64,000 nt of DNA from Laccaria trichodermophora (Eukaryota; Basidiomycota; Agaricomycetes; Agaricales; Hydnangiaceae): assembly GCA_018417955.1 (NCBI GenBank), contig JACTVC010000003.1, positions 2,480,001-2,544,000 of the forward strand. The letters are read 5' to 3'. Of this stretch, positions 22,804 to 34,348 are shown piece by piece; the first letter of the stretch is position 1; every line of letters starts with the position of its first letter. Below the pieces are notes generated by a model that made no database searches, was not told the origin of the DNA, and saw nothing but the letters and a program-made list of their open reading frames with translations. Made by a program: the position numbers and the translations under genes.

Positions 22804-25722
22804 TCAACACGCTTGTGTTGCATATGGGTCTCGATAAATCTAAAGTCACAACATCAGTCTATGAAGTTGAAAGAAGACCGCAAATAACCAACCTTGATAT
22901 CCCAAATATTTCCAATTTTCTTATCCCCCTCGGGCGCCTCCGAGCTCATACCCTCATCCTCATCATCATCCGGGATAATAGTATCCTGCGGCACCTTATC
23001 CGCGTCAGACTCGAGTTTTAATCCCTGCTCGTTCGCCAAATGTAGTAAACAGATGAAACAGAAACTCGTGCTGATCTCCTCCATCTTGTCCTTCGGGTAC
23101 GACTTTTGTAAACCCGATATGACCTGGCTGAATTGTCGAGATTCGTTCGGGTTTGTTGGTTGTGGGCCAGAAGTCTCGTCCACGTCCTGTTTGTTATAAC
23201 CATCAACTGTCTCTCTTTTTGGCTGCGGAGAAGGGAAGAAAAAAGACAAACCATGCTCTCATCGTCTTCCTTGTCATCATCCAACTTTGTCTTCGCAATC
23301 ACAATATCCAGCCCCTTCCATATATTCTCCTTCAATTTCCTAACATCCACACGCTTCGCCCTCTTGGCATAATTAACAGTTTCTGGACGGACACGGCGAG
23401 TTTGGCCCTGAGTAGCAGCAAGCAGGTCCTGCTCGCCTGCATCGGTGTCCGGCACGCCAACGCCATCAAAGCCGTCGTCGAAGCCGGGCCCATCGTCGTA
23501 GTCGTCTTGGAAGAACTGAGTGTTGAATGGGACAGCACCTCCAGCTATTATTCGACGTTAGTCCGTGTGCAGTTGGGGAGCAACCTGAAAGCTTACTTTC
23601 ATCCCCATCCTGGTCATCATCAGCGGCAGCTTGGCCCGCAGCAGCCTGTGCCCAGAAATTCTCATCGACCTCTCCATCACCATTCTCATTCAACTTGGCT
23701 CTCCTTCCACGCATTTTTAACTGTGACCAAGTTAACCCACTCCCCAGAAAAGGACGATGGAAAAAACATACGAAGAATTTGGGCTTCAAAAACAACGTGA
23801 CAAGCTGCCGACTTGAGAAATGCATATCATCAGGTAACCGATGTTCGTCCTTCTTTTCCTTTTTCTTCTTACTCTTCCTTGCTCCAGGGCCCGTACCAGG
23901 TAAATTAATCCCGGCACCTTTACCTGTCACAGGAGCGAAGAGCTCCTTGCTAATCTCCTTGAGATCTTTCAAAGGCGGGGTGAGAAAGTCGATTTTGGCG
24001 ACTTCCTTCTTTTGGCGCGTTTTGGTCGCTTTCGTTGCAGCAGTCCCTTCTGCGTCGGCTGTTCGGATTTTTTCAGTATGGTATTTGTTTGGTACGAGAA
24101 AAACAACGTACGTCTGCGAATCACTTTTCTCAATTTCCAATGTTCGGGTCCAGCCCAGTTCTTGAGCAAGTTTTGGTCAAAGTAATCGAGAGCACCGCTC
24201 TCTCCATCCGCGCCAGTCATCGCCAGGACCAAATCGCGTTCGTTCGGTAGCCTGCGAGGATCGAAGGGGACGAAAGGCCCTGGCTGGCCTCCTTCACCTT
24301 CTCCCCCAGGACCTACGGAGCCATTGGAGTGTTGATCCCCTCCAAAATCTTCGCCACCCATATCGCCGCCTCCGCCATAATCTTCCCCGCCAATGGCGTC
24401 GGCTCCGCTGAAGAAATCCTCGACAGGGGCACCACCGCCGTCGACGTCCATTTGGAAGTCACCGTTCCCGCCTGAATCGTCAGCATCGTCATCGTCATCG
24501 TTCCCGGGGTTGTCTTGGAAGAAGGTGGTATCATCAAAAGTAAAGGCGTCTTTGGCGAAGGAAAAGTCTGCAAGGGAATGTGAGATGGCTTTATCCTCTA
24601 GAGCAGATAGGTCTGGCATGAACTCCTCTGAAAAAAATGATACGTCAGAAAAGTCTTTTAAAATTGGCTTGAAACCTACTGCGCAAGTAGCTGAGGTCTA
24701 CTTCGTCTTCGGGTTCATCCATGTTATCTCCCTCTTCGACTTTGAATACAGAATCACTCGCGTCAAAAATGACCCGCATGCCTCCATCACCACCTAGTCC
24801 CAAGCTCAAATGATTCATCAACAGCCCATGAGCGCCTCCCTCGTCAAAATCGGCACAGGTCTTTTTAAACAGCGGGTCAACGCTAAACTCGAGATCTGGT
24901 TTTTTATTCCTCAGTTGCTCGGCATCTTTAGCCAAAGTGGCCCCAGGCCGCTGCGTCTTTTTCTTCTTCTTGGGCTGGGAAGGGTCTGCATCAGGGTTGT
25001 CAGAGTCGCCCTCCTCCCGATCGTTGTCTCTTCCTCCAGAAGCGAGGTTGCTCAAGAGCTTGCCCGTCTCGGTACCAACGCTGTCCACGCGGCTTGTCCA
25101 AATCTTGACACACCCGTCGAGCGTACACGACGCGCGTTGAAAGTTGATAGAGTTATCGTCTGTGTTCCTCAACAACGACATGTCATGGAAATAGTCAATC
25201 AAAGCCGTGTTCCATGAATTGGCGGCGTTAATTTTCTTTTCGCGTTGATGAGTCAAGATACACTAATGAAGAGAATGGAAAGGAGCGTACATTATCAGTG
25301 GCCATTTTCATCCATTCCTCAAAGTTGGAGCTCATAATTTCCCGGGGGAGGTTGAGCAGCGATGTAGGATCCACGGAATTGAGCTGCTGTTTCTGCTTTG
25401 CCGCCCTCGAACCCTCTGTGGCATCATTCGCAGCAGTACCCTCCGACGACGGCCCAGCCGTGGCATTCTCCACAACCGTAATCTTGGTACTCTTCCTCCT
25501 CCTCCGTTTCTCCGCAGCGTCGTCGTTAATATTAACAGATCTCAGGGGTACACGCGCACCCGCCGCGTCTTGGACGAAACTGGCATCGTTATCAGGGTTA
25601 TACACCTCGCTGAGCCGTTTCCTGATACCAGACCTCTGTGGTCTCGGTGTTTCTTGCTCAGTCTCTGGATCGGACTCGTTGTCGGAATCGGTGGGTAAGC
25701 GAGCTCGACGCGCAGGCGCCAT
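22804..25722 (-). CDS. BRN1: Condensin complex subunit 2 (kleisin, Barren/CAP-H)
   Basis: Eight exons: 25722-25291, 25235-24680, 24627-24112, 24058-23772, 23720-23597, 23544-23252, 23186-22893, 22839-22804; 845 residues. This kleisin bridges the SMC2-SMC4 heads of condensin and is essential for mitotic chromosome compaction. The N-terminal helical segment that contacts SMC2 is seen as NSWNTALIDYFHDMSLL plus NFQRASCTLDGCVKIWTSRV. A long acidic Gly/Asp-rich middle follows (DDDDDADDSGGN). Then come EHWKLRKVIRR, TPPLKDLKEISKELFAP, and the C-terminal winged helix with NYAKRAKRVDVRKLKENIW and a final WDIKIYRDPYATQ. The ATG at 25722 is chosen because the next upstream in-frame codon start is not ATG. 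The last 12-codon exon restores the conserved YRDP tail. The start lies 87 bp from the divergent coiled-coil gene. Confidence 0.9.
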
Positions 25723-25808
25723 TCTGGAAGTCTTCAACAAAGGTTGTGAGAGCACGTGATCAAACTACCTCGCGTTGTTTGTCTCGCCGATACTTGCCAA
25801 ACAACACC

Positions 25809-27682
25809 ATGGATCCTTTCAATGGCGCTACGACTTCTTTGCCTGTCCCAGAGAGCTTTCAAGCGCCTCAGCGGACGGGGACGACGGCTTTATGGACCCA
25901 CCTTCTCAGGAAAGACGCGCAGGCGTCCAATAACATCGGAATTATACCACCAATTGCCCCTATTGATAAAAACGCGACGACGATGCGTGTGCTGCTGCAT
26001 GATACGCAGGCCAACTTTGAAGCGTTCTCTGCGAGAGTCGACAAGTTAATAAACGTTGTAGAAGAAACGAAACGAGAGATCAAGACGACCAGCACATTAT
26101 TCGAACGCGAGCATGATACCCTCATTGGAGATGTCATTGATCTAGGTGCGTCCGTCTGGCTTGAACTATGCGCATATTTTTTTGCTGACTACACTTATCT
26201 TTAGTGAATAGAAGTCAGAAGGAAATTCAAAACTCAATTGGAACTCCAACACAAGCCCCGGCCATAGACGCCTTTTTCAAGGACGTCGACCGACGACTAG
26301 AGGGGTTGAATCAGCGCCTCGATGCCGCTCATGCTGTATGAATACATGCTTCTCTCTTCTTAGAACATTTTGAACCTGAACACATTCTCTATTCCTCGTT
26401 TTCAAGTTTAACCAAACTCACTCACAGGCTCTTCAAACACAGATGCAAGCCATACTAACTCTCCAGGAACAGCAAGGGACGATCCTAGCTTCTGTGTTAC
26501 CCTTACTGCCCCTCGTTCAATCTATTCCGCTCCATTTGGAGTCCCTCAAAACTGACCTTCGTGCTGCTGTTCAAGCTGAAGCCGTTTCTATAACACCTAA
26601 AGCTTCGACTGGATTCAACCAGAACCAAACACTCCCGTTAGCCAAAAAAAGAACTCACTCTGATGTTGATGTAGACGCCAATTTCTCTTCGCCCATGTCT
26701 TCCCTGTTGACGTCCAAGCGGGCGCGTGTCGAGAAAGCGACGGAAGCTGCAGAAGCTACATCAGCCAAGAGGGATTCCGAGACCGAAGCACCCCACCTAG
26801 CAATGTCGTCTCCAGACAAAGAACCGCCCAAATCTTTGATCGTCTCTTCTCTCCTAAAACAGCTCCAAAGGACTTCAACGTCTCCTACAGGACTTGTCAA
26901 CACCTTGTCTGCCTCTCTTGGTAACGCAACACCTCGTCGGCCCCTCGCAGACATCTCCCTGGCACAACTCGAGCGTCCTCCGTCTATCGCAGGCCGCCTT
27001 TCAAGTCGTTCGAACACTTTGTTACCTAGGGCTTCGTCACCTCTCGTGCTTGGAATAACACCATCTGCTACACGCCCGCCACGCATACTGCGAGTCCACA
27101 CGTCAACTTCAGGATCAGCTCGCAATAACAATGCACCTCCAGGCTCATCTAAACCAAACTTGGCAACTGCAGCGATCCCGGCTTTACTCACCGAAAAAAC
27201 CAAATCCTTTGCAAGCAATGGGAATCTGCTACTGACCTTGGCGCTGAAAACGCCTGTTCGCGCTCCTTCTGTTGCTGTTATACGCCCTCAACAGTCAACT
27301 CCGCTGAAGAGTACACCACATCATCCAGTTCCCGAACCGCCCTCAAGTTCAAATTTCACCGAACCTCCTCAGTCGGAGATCCCAACGACAACCAAAGCCT
27401 CAGCCATGTGTCCTCCCCGCCCTCGACCAATTCGCAAAATTACTCAAGCTCCAAAGCCTGACATAGTTCCAAATACTCCAGCTCAAGAAATAACTCCTTT
27501 TGCTGACGGGGCGATCAAGAGCTCGCCAATCATTAACCTCGCGGAGGGACAAAGAGAACGACGGTCGCCTTTTGTGAGTTGTATTATACCTTCGCTTTCC
27601 CATACTTCATTAGTGTCAGCAGAGAGCAGGGAGGCGATTTATTCCTCTTGTGGACACGGACGAGGAAGATGAGGATGAGTGA
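25809..27682 (+). CDS. Unknown 560-residue protein with N-terminal coiled coils
   Basis: Exons 25809-26145, 26205-26335, 26428-27573, 27614-27682. Residues about 50-230 are helical and coiled-coil-like (FEAFSARVDKLINVVEETKR, FFKDVDRRLEGLNQRLDAAH, TQMQAILTLQEQQGTILASV). The rest is long, disordered, Ser/Pro/Lys-rich sequence with a possible nuclear signal (KKRTHSD, SKRARVEK). It ends in RRFIPLVDTDEEDEDE, a basic-hydrophobic-acidic tail. The pattern suggests a nuclear scaffold or chromosome-associated protein, but I do not recognise the family and assign no function. It is divergent from BRN1, with only 86 bp between the starts, so co-regulation is possible. Convergent with the methyltransferase gene (72 bp between stops). 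Confidence 0.75.
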
Positions 27683-27754
27683 AGCAGTAAAATTGGTGTA
27701 CATTTATAGTGTGCTTCAATGTTCAATTCTTTCAAATTCTCTCAAACCGGAAAG

Positions 27755-29142
27755 CTACTGTCGCAAATGCCCAATCCAAATCTCAACAGGAGCACCACCA
27801 GCTCCCACCCTCTCGCCAACTTTCTCAAACTCTACACCAATTTCAGCTGCCATGTCCCACAACGTCCTTTCAGCTGCATCTCTTTCCTTGTATCCCAACA
27901 GGATCGCAGGCGGTTGAGAGCCCAAACGCAGTAGTTTATCGAGAGTCCGAATGAGCGAGGGGAATGACGCGGTGTTGTATGTGACGTCGGCCATCCTAAC
28001 AAATCACATCAGTTGTGTTGAAAGGTCAGTCGACGATAGAGTACCAACACAATGGTGTCAAGCCCGTCTTCGAGGCCGGCGACATCTAGTGGAAGGTCTT
28101 CGTCGTCCCAGTCTAGTACGACGGCTTTTGGAGACGTCCTAAATGTGTGCTGATTATTTGAGATGTTTTGTTCGAGGAGAGGCATTGCAGACGCTATCAT
28201 GAATCTTGTCATTACGCTGGGCCCATGAGGAAGCAAGAAACTCACAAACGTCGGTGGCGATGATGTTATCAGCGGCATTACTTGCAGATCGGAATGCTGC
28301 AATCGCAATTGCAACAAGGCCCGTTCCCGCTCCTAGAATGCAAGATTGGTTCAAGCAGAAGGCGAAATGAACTCGGCACGAACCTAGCTCCAGAATTGTA
28401 CGACGCTCAGAGGAAAACAACGCGTCCCTCGTCTGTTTGACGGCGGCACTATCCGAATCTGAATTGGTACGATTGTAGAGGCCAACCAACCAAGAGCTTA
28501 ACCCTATCCCACTATCCCAGATTTTCTAAAACACTCTAAACAGCATCAGAAATCGTTCTTTCCATGAGTATGACTAGGGCCCACCTTATCAAGGTCAAAC
28601 GAGGTCTGCTCCGTGATTTTTAAATCCACGGACAGATTATCCCTCTTCCCGTCATCTGATTCTGCTCTTGGGAACCTATACACCCTCTCGACATATTCCT
28701 GCTTCTGTGCTCCCTTCCCACACCGCGCCGTAAACAAAATAGGCATAGACATAACAGGGAACGGATGTCTCCCGACACCACCGTCCGCCAGATCAATTTC
28801 CAGAGCCTTCTGTGCGTTTGCCTGTGTCCCAGTCAACAAAAGCCGCCAGTACTGTCCTTCGCGCACATTCGGTGGCGTAGGTACAGGAATCTCTTTATAC
28901 GCGTTAGCTTGTCGCCATGTAGTCAGTTTTCGAGGTGACGTTGTGATTATTGGATCTGGATTCCTTGTCGCGTTTGGGATTTTTTGGGGTGGGTGTTCTT
29001 GAGACCAGAGGTAGAATATGTCTTGGGAGCCTTCGAATGACTCCGTGCGCAAGTCGTTGGCTATTTGAGGGGCTATAACTATGTTACTGTAGGGCGCTGC
29101 TTGGCAAGGAGGGGGACGGAGGAAGGAGATGTAGAAAAACAT
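27755..29142 (-). CDS. METTL21-type protein-lysine methyltransferase
   Basis: Exons 29142-28585, 28525-28384, 28332-28246, 28193-28049, 27995-27755; 390 residues. It has a seven-beta-strand SAM-dependent fold of the lysine methyltransferase family (Methyltransf_16). Motifs: IWDSGIGLSSWLVG before motif I; ILELGAGTGLVAIA (SAM-binding glycine loop); IIATDVSSAMPLLEQNI (strand 2 and the acidic residue); VVLDWDDEDL; and VMADVTYNTASFPSLIRTL as post-motif II. An N-terminal half of about 180 residues with WSQEHPP and PVMSMPILF segments precedes it, as in the fungal EFM2-like subgroup that modifies translation factors. Target and subgroup are inferences. The start ATG at 29142 gives MFFYISFLRPPP. Confidence 0.8.
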
Positions 29143-29278
29143 GAACGATGAGGCTATACTGTAACCGTGGCACAGCCACCAATGACATCGTCTGCAACAC
29201 GCGACACTGGCTGTGCTTCCAGTTTAAAACTCTCTCCTCAACCTCTCCTCACCTCAAAGCTACCCAAACATCTCTCTC

Positions 29279-30010
29279 ATGGCGTTTTTATTCTCATCGC
29301 GGAGCAAGGAACTTCAACAACTGATTGATCTCTCTCAGCAGCAGATTAACCGCTTGCAAGCGAACTTAGCGAGGGCATGCATTCCAATATGTTTAAGCTG
29401 TCCCTTCATAATTTTGTTTTTTGATTTACAGAAGAGAAATGCAGCCAGCGGCGACGGTTCTGTCTCTCAGTTCATCCCTGTCTGTTTCTTAAATGGAGAT
29501 GACCCCACCGCTGTTCGTCCATGTTTATGTTTCATCTGGGAGGCTGTCCCTTACTTCACATCTAACAGAATGGTTTGCCACCTCTACAATCAGTCGCCGA
29601 TGTCGATAATCTTTCGGAATCGGACGCTATGGCCTATCTTACAGGCTATGGTTTCAGTGACGTCCCAGATGATGCAGTTGCAAGACGCGGTCTCATCAAG
29701 ATTGCCATTGGCTGTAGGCCGTTATAACGTTCGTCGCTTGTCTTTCCCTCAGGTTCAATTGTTCTTATGCAATTGCTACTTGGACAGGCTCAAAAGGTTG
29801 CGACTTGCACAGATCCGTCATACGTTTGTACGCGAAACGCCGCGTCATCCGCTTCGCGAAGTAATTGGTACCATTCGATCAAGATTGCCAATGAGGCTAC
29901 GTACGTACGTCGAGCGATTCTTTCTTCTGCCTTGCGATCCGTCTGTAGTGACCTCAAATCTCCTCAAGGTCAAGAAGGGCTTCCGTCTAAGTGCTGCCAG
30001 TGTCTGCTAG
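29279..30010 (+). CDS. Unknown small protein; 3' part of the model unresolved
   Basis: The ATG at 29279 opens a coiled-coil-like start (KELQQLIDLSQQQINRLQAN). Exons 29279-29374, 29432-29479, 29569-29713 and a fourth from 29753 join in phase. They give VADVDNLSESDAMAYLTGYG then FSDVPDDAVARRGLIKIAIG and a hydrophobic SIVLMQLLLGQ. The first intron needs a GC donor (GCATGC). After about 29796 several splice choices are possible. A stop at 30008-30010 would close a VKKGFRLSAASVC tail. No family recognised. A hydrophobic helix near the end may anchor it in a membrane. Confidence 0.45.
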   Translation: MAFLFSSRSKELQQLIDLSQQQINRLQANLARACIPICLSCPFIILFFDLQKRNAASGDGSVSQFIPVCFLNGDDPTAVRPCLCFIWEAVPYFTSNRMVCHLYNQSPMSIIFRNRTLWPILQAMVSVTSQMMQLQDAVSSRLPLAVGRYNVRRLSFPQVQLFLCNCYLDRLKRLRLAQIRHTFVRETPRHPLREVIGTIRSRLPMRLRTYVERFFLLPCDPSVVTSNLLKVKKGFRLSAASVC

Positions 30011-30150
30011 CATTCTACTTACACCTTTCCAAACGTCATATTTTTAAGTTCTCCCGCCGACACTCAGTTGGCTCTGTAATTGGACACCCGTCTTGCACCC
30101 CGCAAATCACAGGTGACCTGGGACTTCTATTACCCCTTCTCACAGCGTGG

Positions 30151-30158
30151 TATAAAAG
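30151..30158 (+). promoter_or_regulatory. TATA box of the HsbA-like gene
   Basis: TATAAAAG lies about 90 bp upstream of the ATG at 30247, a normal distance for a highly expressed fungal secretory gene. Confidence 0.5.
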
Positions 30159-30246
30159 CCCATCATCGACATGTACTGCCCCTAGCTCTCTGGGCCCATC
30201 TTACTTGCCTACCACTCGATTCACCAACCGCACCAATTCCCGCACA

Positions 30247-30943
30247 ATGCGTCTTTTTGCCAGCCTCGCTGTCCTTGTCCCTCTCGTCGTCTCCGTCGTC
30301 GCTGCGCCTGCCAAGGCTCCCTTCGATTAGCTCTTCTACAATGTTGGAGACATTACCGTGCTACTTTCACGTACTAGCGCTGTCGCAGCGTCCGTCAACC
30401 TCAAAACAATTCCAGTTAGTGGAACACTTGCTCACCCTTTTACGGACAAGCTTAGTTTTGACTTCCCCGTTTAGGACTTCATCTCTTCCATCGGAGCGTT
30501 GACCTCCAGCTCGAAGAAGCTGGGGGTCGATGTCAAGGTAAGCCAGCCCTTGCTTCAGATCACATTCAACAGGAGATGACGACTTTGTTTAGAACACTGC
30601 AGCCCCAACCTCTACTCAGGCTACCGCCATTGTCGAGGCTGTGCGGGAGACTTTACTTCCTATATATGCCGACACGATTGCTGAAATCGTAAAAGCTAAA
30701 CCCACTATCGTTAAAATCAACCATTTACCAGACGTGGTTGACGTCTTGAAGTCCTTCATATCGGTGTTTGTGGATGCTTTCGCGGAGTTCATCAACCATT
30801 TGCCTGTATGTTATATCTGGTTTTGAGGTCAATTATGCGCTAAACATCTTTCACTGTAGCCCAGCGCGGACGCGTCCAACTTGAGATTCGCAATTGACTT
30901 TGAGTCGAGCTACATCACTAAAACTTATGTCGACGAGTCGTAA
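30247..30943 (+). pseudogene. Secreted HsbA-like protein with an in-frame nonsense codon
   Basis: Exons 30247-30414, 30475-30537, 30593-30805, 30860-30943; 175 codons. The start encodes a clear signal peptide (MRLFASLAVLVPLVVSVVAA). The mature part resembles hydrophobic surface-binding protein A family members: a helical, Ala/Val/Thr-rich secreted protein with blocks STQATAIVEAVRETLLPIYA and VVDVLKSFISVFVDAF. Codon 28 is TAG (30328-30330), just after the signal peptide. A single C-to-T change from CAG would explain it, and the sequence downstream stays open across three further introns. It has a good TATA box. It may be a young pseudogene, a strain polymorphism, a readthrough case or a sequence error. 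Family assignment is moderate. Confidence 0.55.
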
Positions 30944-31072
30944 AGCAACTTGTCCAAAGACATGCCTGTTTTAGTGTTTTAGTTAGAATGTCTTTTCTGT
31001 ACTTGCACCACGGAGATCCTTTCAAGCTTTGAGTGGTGGTATAAATTATGACGATTGCGTACATTACTTCTG

Positions 31073-32726
31073 TCATGTCTTTTGGTCAGAAGGATATTGA
31101 ATCTCCAAAGTCCGTCTAATATGATTCCAGATCGTGGGACCATATGCGTAATACGCAACCCCAAATGCTGCGCCTCCCAAGTGTGCCCAATGATCCAAAT
31201 ACCTACGAGCGAGGTCCAGTCAGCACCGACAAGACAATCAGAAATGTTAACGGTAGCGTACCTCCATCCTCGAAGAATGCCAATCATGTCTAGCGCGACC
31301 AACCCTCCAACACCCCACTGTATGTTAATTGGGTAAGAGGGAGGGATAAACAAAGCAATTTGAGAATCTGGGAACGCAAGTGCCGTCGTCGTAACCGCGG
31401 CATAGATTGCCCCAGAAGCACCTAGGCTTGGAAGGATTTCGGGAACCTTTTTCTTTGCCACAGTAGATGCGGTAGCAGAGGCAGCGGCGACTGCACTAGC
31501 CCAAGTATCAGCCTTCGGTACCGCTTGGCTAGAGGTGGCAAGCTGAGCAACCAATCGTGGATAACGGAACTTGGCGTTGACTACGTGAGACACTAGGCCC
31601 GAGAATAATCCAGCTATTGTCGTCGAGGTAAGTGAAAAATGGCATGAGAAAGTTGGAGCCGAAAGTACCTGATACGAAGAACGCAAGAAAGTGGTAGGCA
31701 GCTGTCGACTCCAGCATTTGTGGCTCAGCTTTCCCTTGCTCCCTGAGAAGATAAAAGTACGCTGCAGATCCTGGGATTATTTTTTTTTGAGAAAGCCTAC
31801 TTTCGAATGAAAATGAAACTTACCAAAGCTCTCTAATGCTAGGCAATTAAACAAGAGATGGAAGAAAGATCGGTGACTGTCAATATACCATTCAGAACAG
31901 GTAGAATAAGATCGACAAGAAACCTACCTGAACATGCTTGTCAGGAGAGTGAAGGATAGTCCAGAAAGAGGATTATGCATGAAACGAATGGACATGGGGC
32001 CTTGCCATCGCCGAACTTTCCATGCCACCCACACAGCTGCATTGAGCAGACAAATTTTCCAGCACAGTCGCTTTCCCTCAGAGGCATCTGCGTAGGGCTG
32101 CAAGACTGACACAAAAGCCAGTCCAACCCAGGGACGAATTAATCCCGGCATCTCCTGAAGCCTCAAATTAAGTCCAGCGAACCATTCCCTGAGGTCCTAA
32201 ACAACTCGATCGGTCTGAACGCGTACTTTTCAAAGAGAAAAGAACTCACTTTAATGACCTCTACATTTTGGGCTCGTTTCAGATCGGTACTTGTGAGGCT
32301 CTGGAATGTCCAGACACTTGATACGGCTGTCATCTTTTTCGTCCAATAGTCGGTCTCGATGTTGGTCCGGGATGCAGCATACATAAATGCCAAAAAGGAA
32401 CCACCTGCGACGAACTTTAAAGAATTTCGTGAGTACTTCAAAACTGAATCCCCAATCCCAAGAGAGCAACTCACCAAGATTTGGTTTCTTATGCCTGGTT
32501 TTCCAACCGTTTCCGAGAACGCCTCCCCATAGCCGGCATGGCCTATTTTCGACCGAAAAGAAGGTACAGATCCTGGGGCGCTTTCTTGCCGCAATATTCG
32601 GCTTGGTCTGAAGAAATTTCGAGGTTGGGTTGTTTGAGAAAATGACCTTGGCGAGACGATCGAGTTTCTAAAGAAAAGGCTGGCTGGTGGCCGAGTAGAC
32701 TGGCATCGTAACGACGCCCACAGCAT
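31073..32726 (-). CDS. PCP1: Mitochondrial rhomboid protease (PCP1/PARL type)
   Basis: Seven exons: 32726-32475, 32414-32250, 32196-31928, 31876-31824, 31770-31669, 31613-31262, 31202-31073; 440 residues. This is an intramembrane serine protease of the mitochondrial inner membrane; the yeast relative processes Mgm1 and cytochrome c peroxidase. The N-terminus is Arg/Ser-rich and lacks acidic residues, as in a mitochondrial presequence (LRCQSTRPPASLFFRNS). The core shows NPLSGLSFTLLTSMF, SHRSFFHLLFNCLALESFG (the HxxxN helix), LGASGAIYA with catalytic Ser at about 347, and YLDHWAHLGGAAFG with the catalytic His at about 402-405. There are several hydrophobic helices between. It is divergent from the methyltransferase gene at 32908 with a 181-bp shared promoter. 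Confidence 0.9.
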
Positions 32727-32907
32727 TGACGTGAAACGATGGCTGGTTTACGACGAGAAGATGGATTTCATACAAGTCTAGGCCAGTGCGTCGCGGCCAG
32801 TGGTATAAAAAGAGAGGTTGATGCCGTTCCTCTTCGTCATCCCGTGGCAAGGGTTAAGGTTTATTGACCGGCCCGCTCCCTGGCACCAACTTCCACTCGT
32901 TTTCATC

Positions 32908-34054
32908 ATGGACGATACCCAGTACCCCATTGTTCGAGGGGCAGTTCAACTCCCAGCGGGATCGGAGATCATCACGGACGTCGATGAAGAGGTAGGTTTT
33001 TACAGCCTTGAATTGTCTAATTTTGTCAACTAAAATAGATTTACACACCACCCAGATCTTCATCTTATATTCCAACCTGCAGTCTGCTGGTAGCGACACT
33101 GAATCGTCTGGTTTTCGTGGCCTAGGACACCTCGACTCTCGCAAAGATGTTTTAGACATCATCTTCGACTTGAAGGGCATATCAGATTCCAAGTCCAAGG
33201 ACAGCCGTAAAGGAAAAAAGTCGAAGGCGCTGAGAACACATGAAAGTGATAATGCGAATGACAAGACTATTCAAATTGAACTTTACCAAGACAAGACGGC
33301 TCTGCGGACGCGTAAAGGTGACACTGGCAGCGTCATTTGGAAAGCTAGGCAAGTTAATATGTCCTGAACGAATTCCAAGTACCTCACTAACCTCCCCGTA
33401 GTATTGACTTTGCTCAATACGTGCTCCAACAAAATTACACCAACTCAATCAACAGTCTCTTTCATCATGAAAGGCTACGCGATCAGCATGTTCTAGAACT
33501 TGGGTTGGCTCTGTGTCTTGATCCGTGCATGGATGCGATTTAATTATCTGGATTATAGAGCTGGAACTGGTCTACTCAGCATGGTGCTCTCTCCCCTTGT
33601 GCGGCGCTACACTGCGACCGACATTGGCCCATTGATACCCCTGATTCAGAAGAATGTTTCCCTAAACTTTGCTGGCTGGCCGAAGTTACCCTCTGGTTCT
33701 CCTGGATCAAATATCTCAGTTGAGGAGCTCGACTGGCAGCTCCTTCAGTCATCCACTGCCCCTCAACGAGCAAAACTCTATACTCTAGATCCAGTCGACC
33801 TTCTCTTAGTTGTGGACTGCATCTACCATCCGTCTCTCATCCCCCCTCTCGTAGCAACTATCAATCACCTCGCCATCCCGCAGCGGACTACAATGTTGAT
33901 AGTCTCAGAACTCCGTTCGCATGACGTAATGCGCGAATTTTTGGATACTTGGCTGGCCCAACCTAAATGGGAGATCTGGCACGTAGGATCAAATGTTCTT
34001 GGAAGCCAGCATTACGTTATGTGGCTGGGCCAGAAATTGAGCACTTCGGAGTGA
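32908..34054 (+). CDS. METTL21-type protein methyltransferase, second copy (EFM6/RRG1-like)
   Basis: Exons 32908-32991, 33056-33348, 33402-33503, 33559-34054; 324 residues. Family motifs: VIWKASIDFAQYVLQQN (pre-motif I), VLELGAGTGLLSMVLS (SAM loop), YTATDIGPLIPLIQKNVSLN, and VDLLLVVDCIYHPSLIPPLV (post-motif II DxxY), then SELRSHDVMREFLDTWL. The second exon uses a 3' acceptor that gives EEIFILYSNLQSAG; other AGs there shift the frame. The second intron has a GC donor (GCAAGT). It is a different subgroup from the gene at 27755, 4 kb away. The substrate is probably a translation factor or another protein lysine, inferred from the family only. Confidence 0.8.
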
Positions 34055-34348
34055 TAACAGATGAAGCTAGGAAGAGTGGTATTAGCTCAAGTAAATTTGC
34101 GTTTCTTGCTTTGTGTGTTCTCCTGTTTCTTGAACTCTCCTGCATGCTGTTCCCCCTCCATCTCCCAATCATTCAATTACGTTCCGCCGATCTGCATACC
34201 CCATGTCCAAAAATACCCCAACAACGACATGACACTCTCTAAGCTTGTAAAGTTGAACGACCCTGAGGATCATCAACATATAAAAACGCGACGTTCTGGT
34301 TTCTCTTTCCTTCGCACGCTCTTCCAACTTCTTTCGATTACACATATC

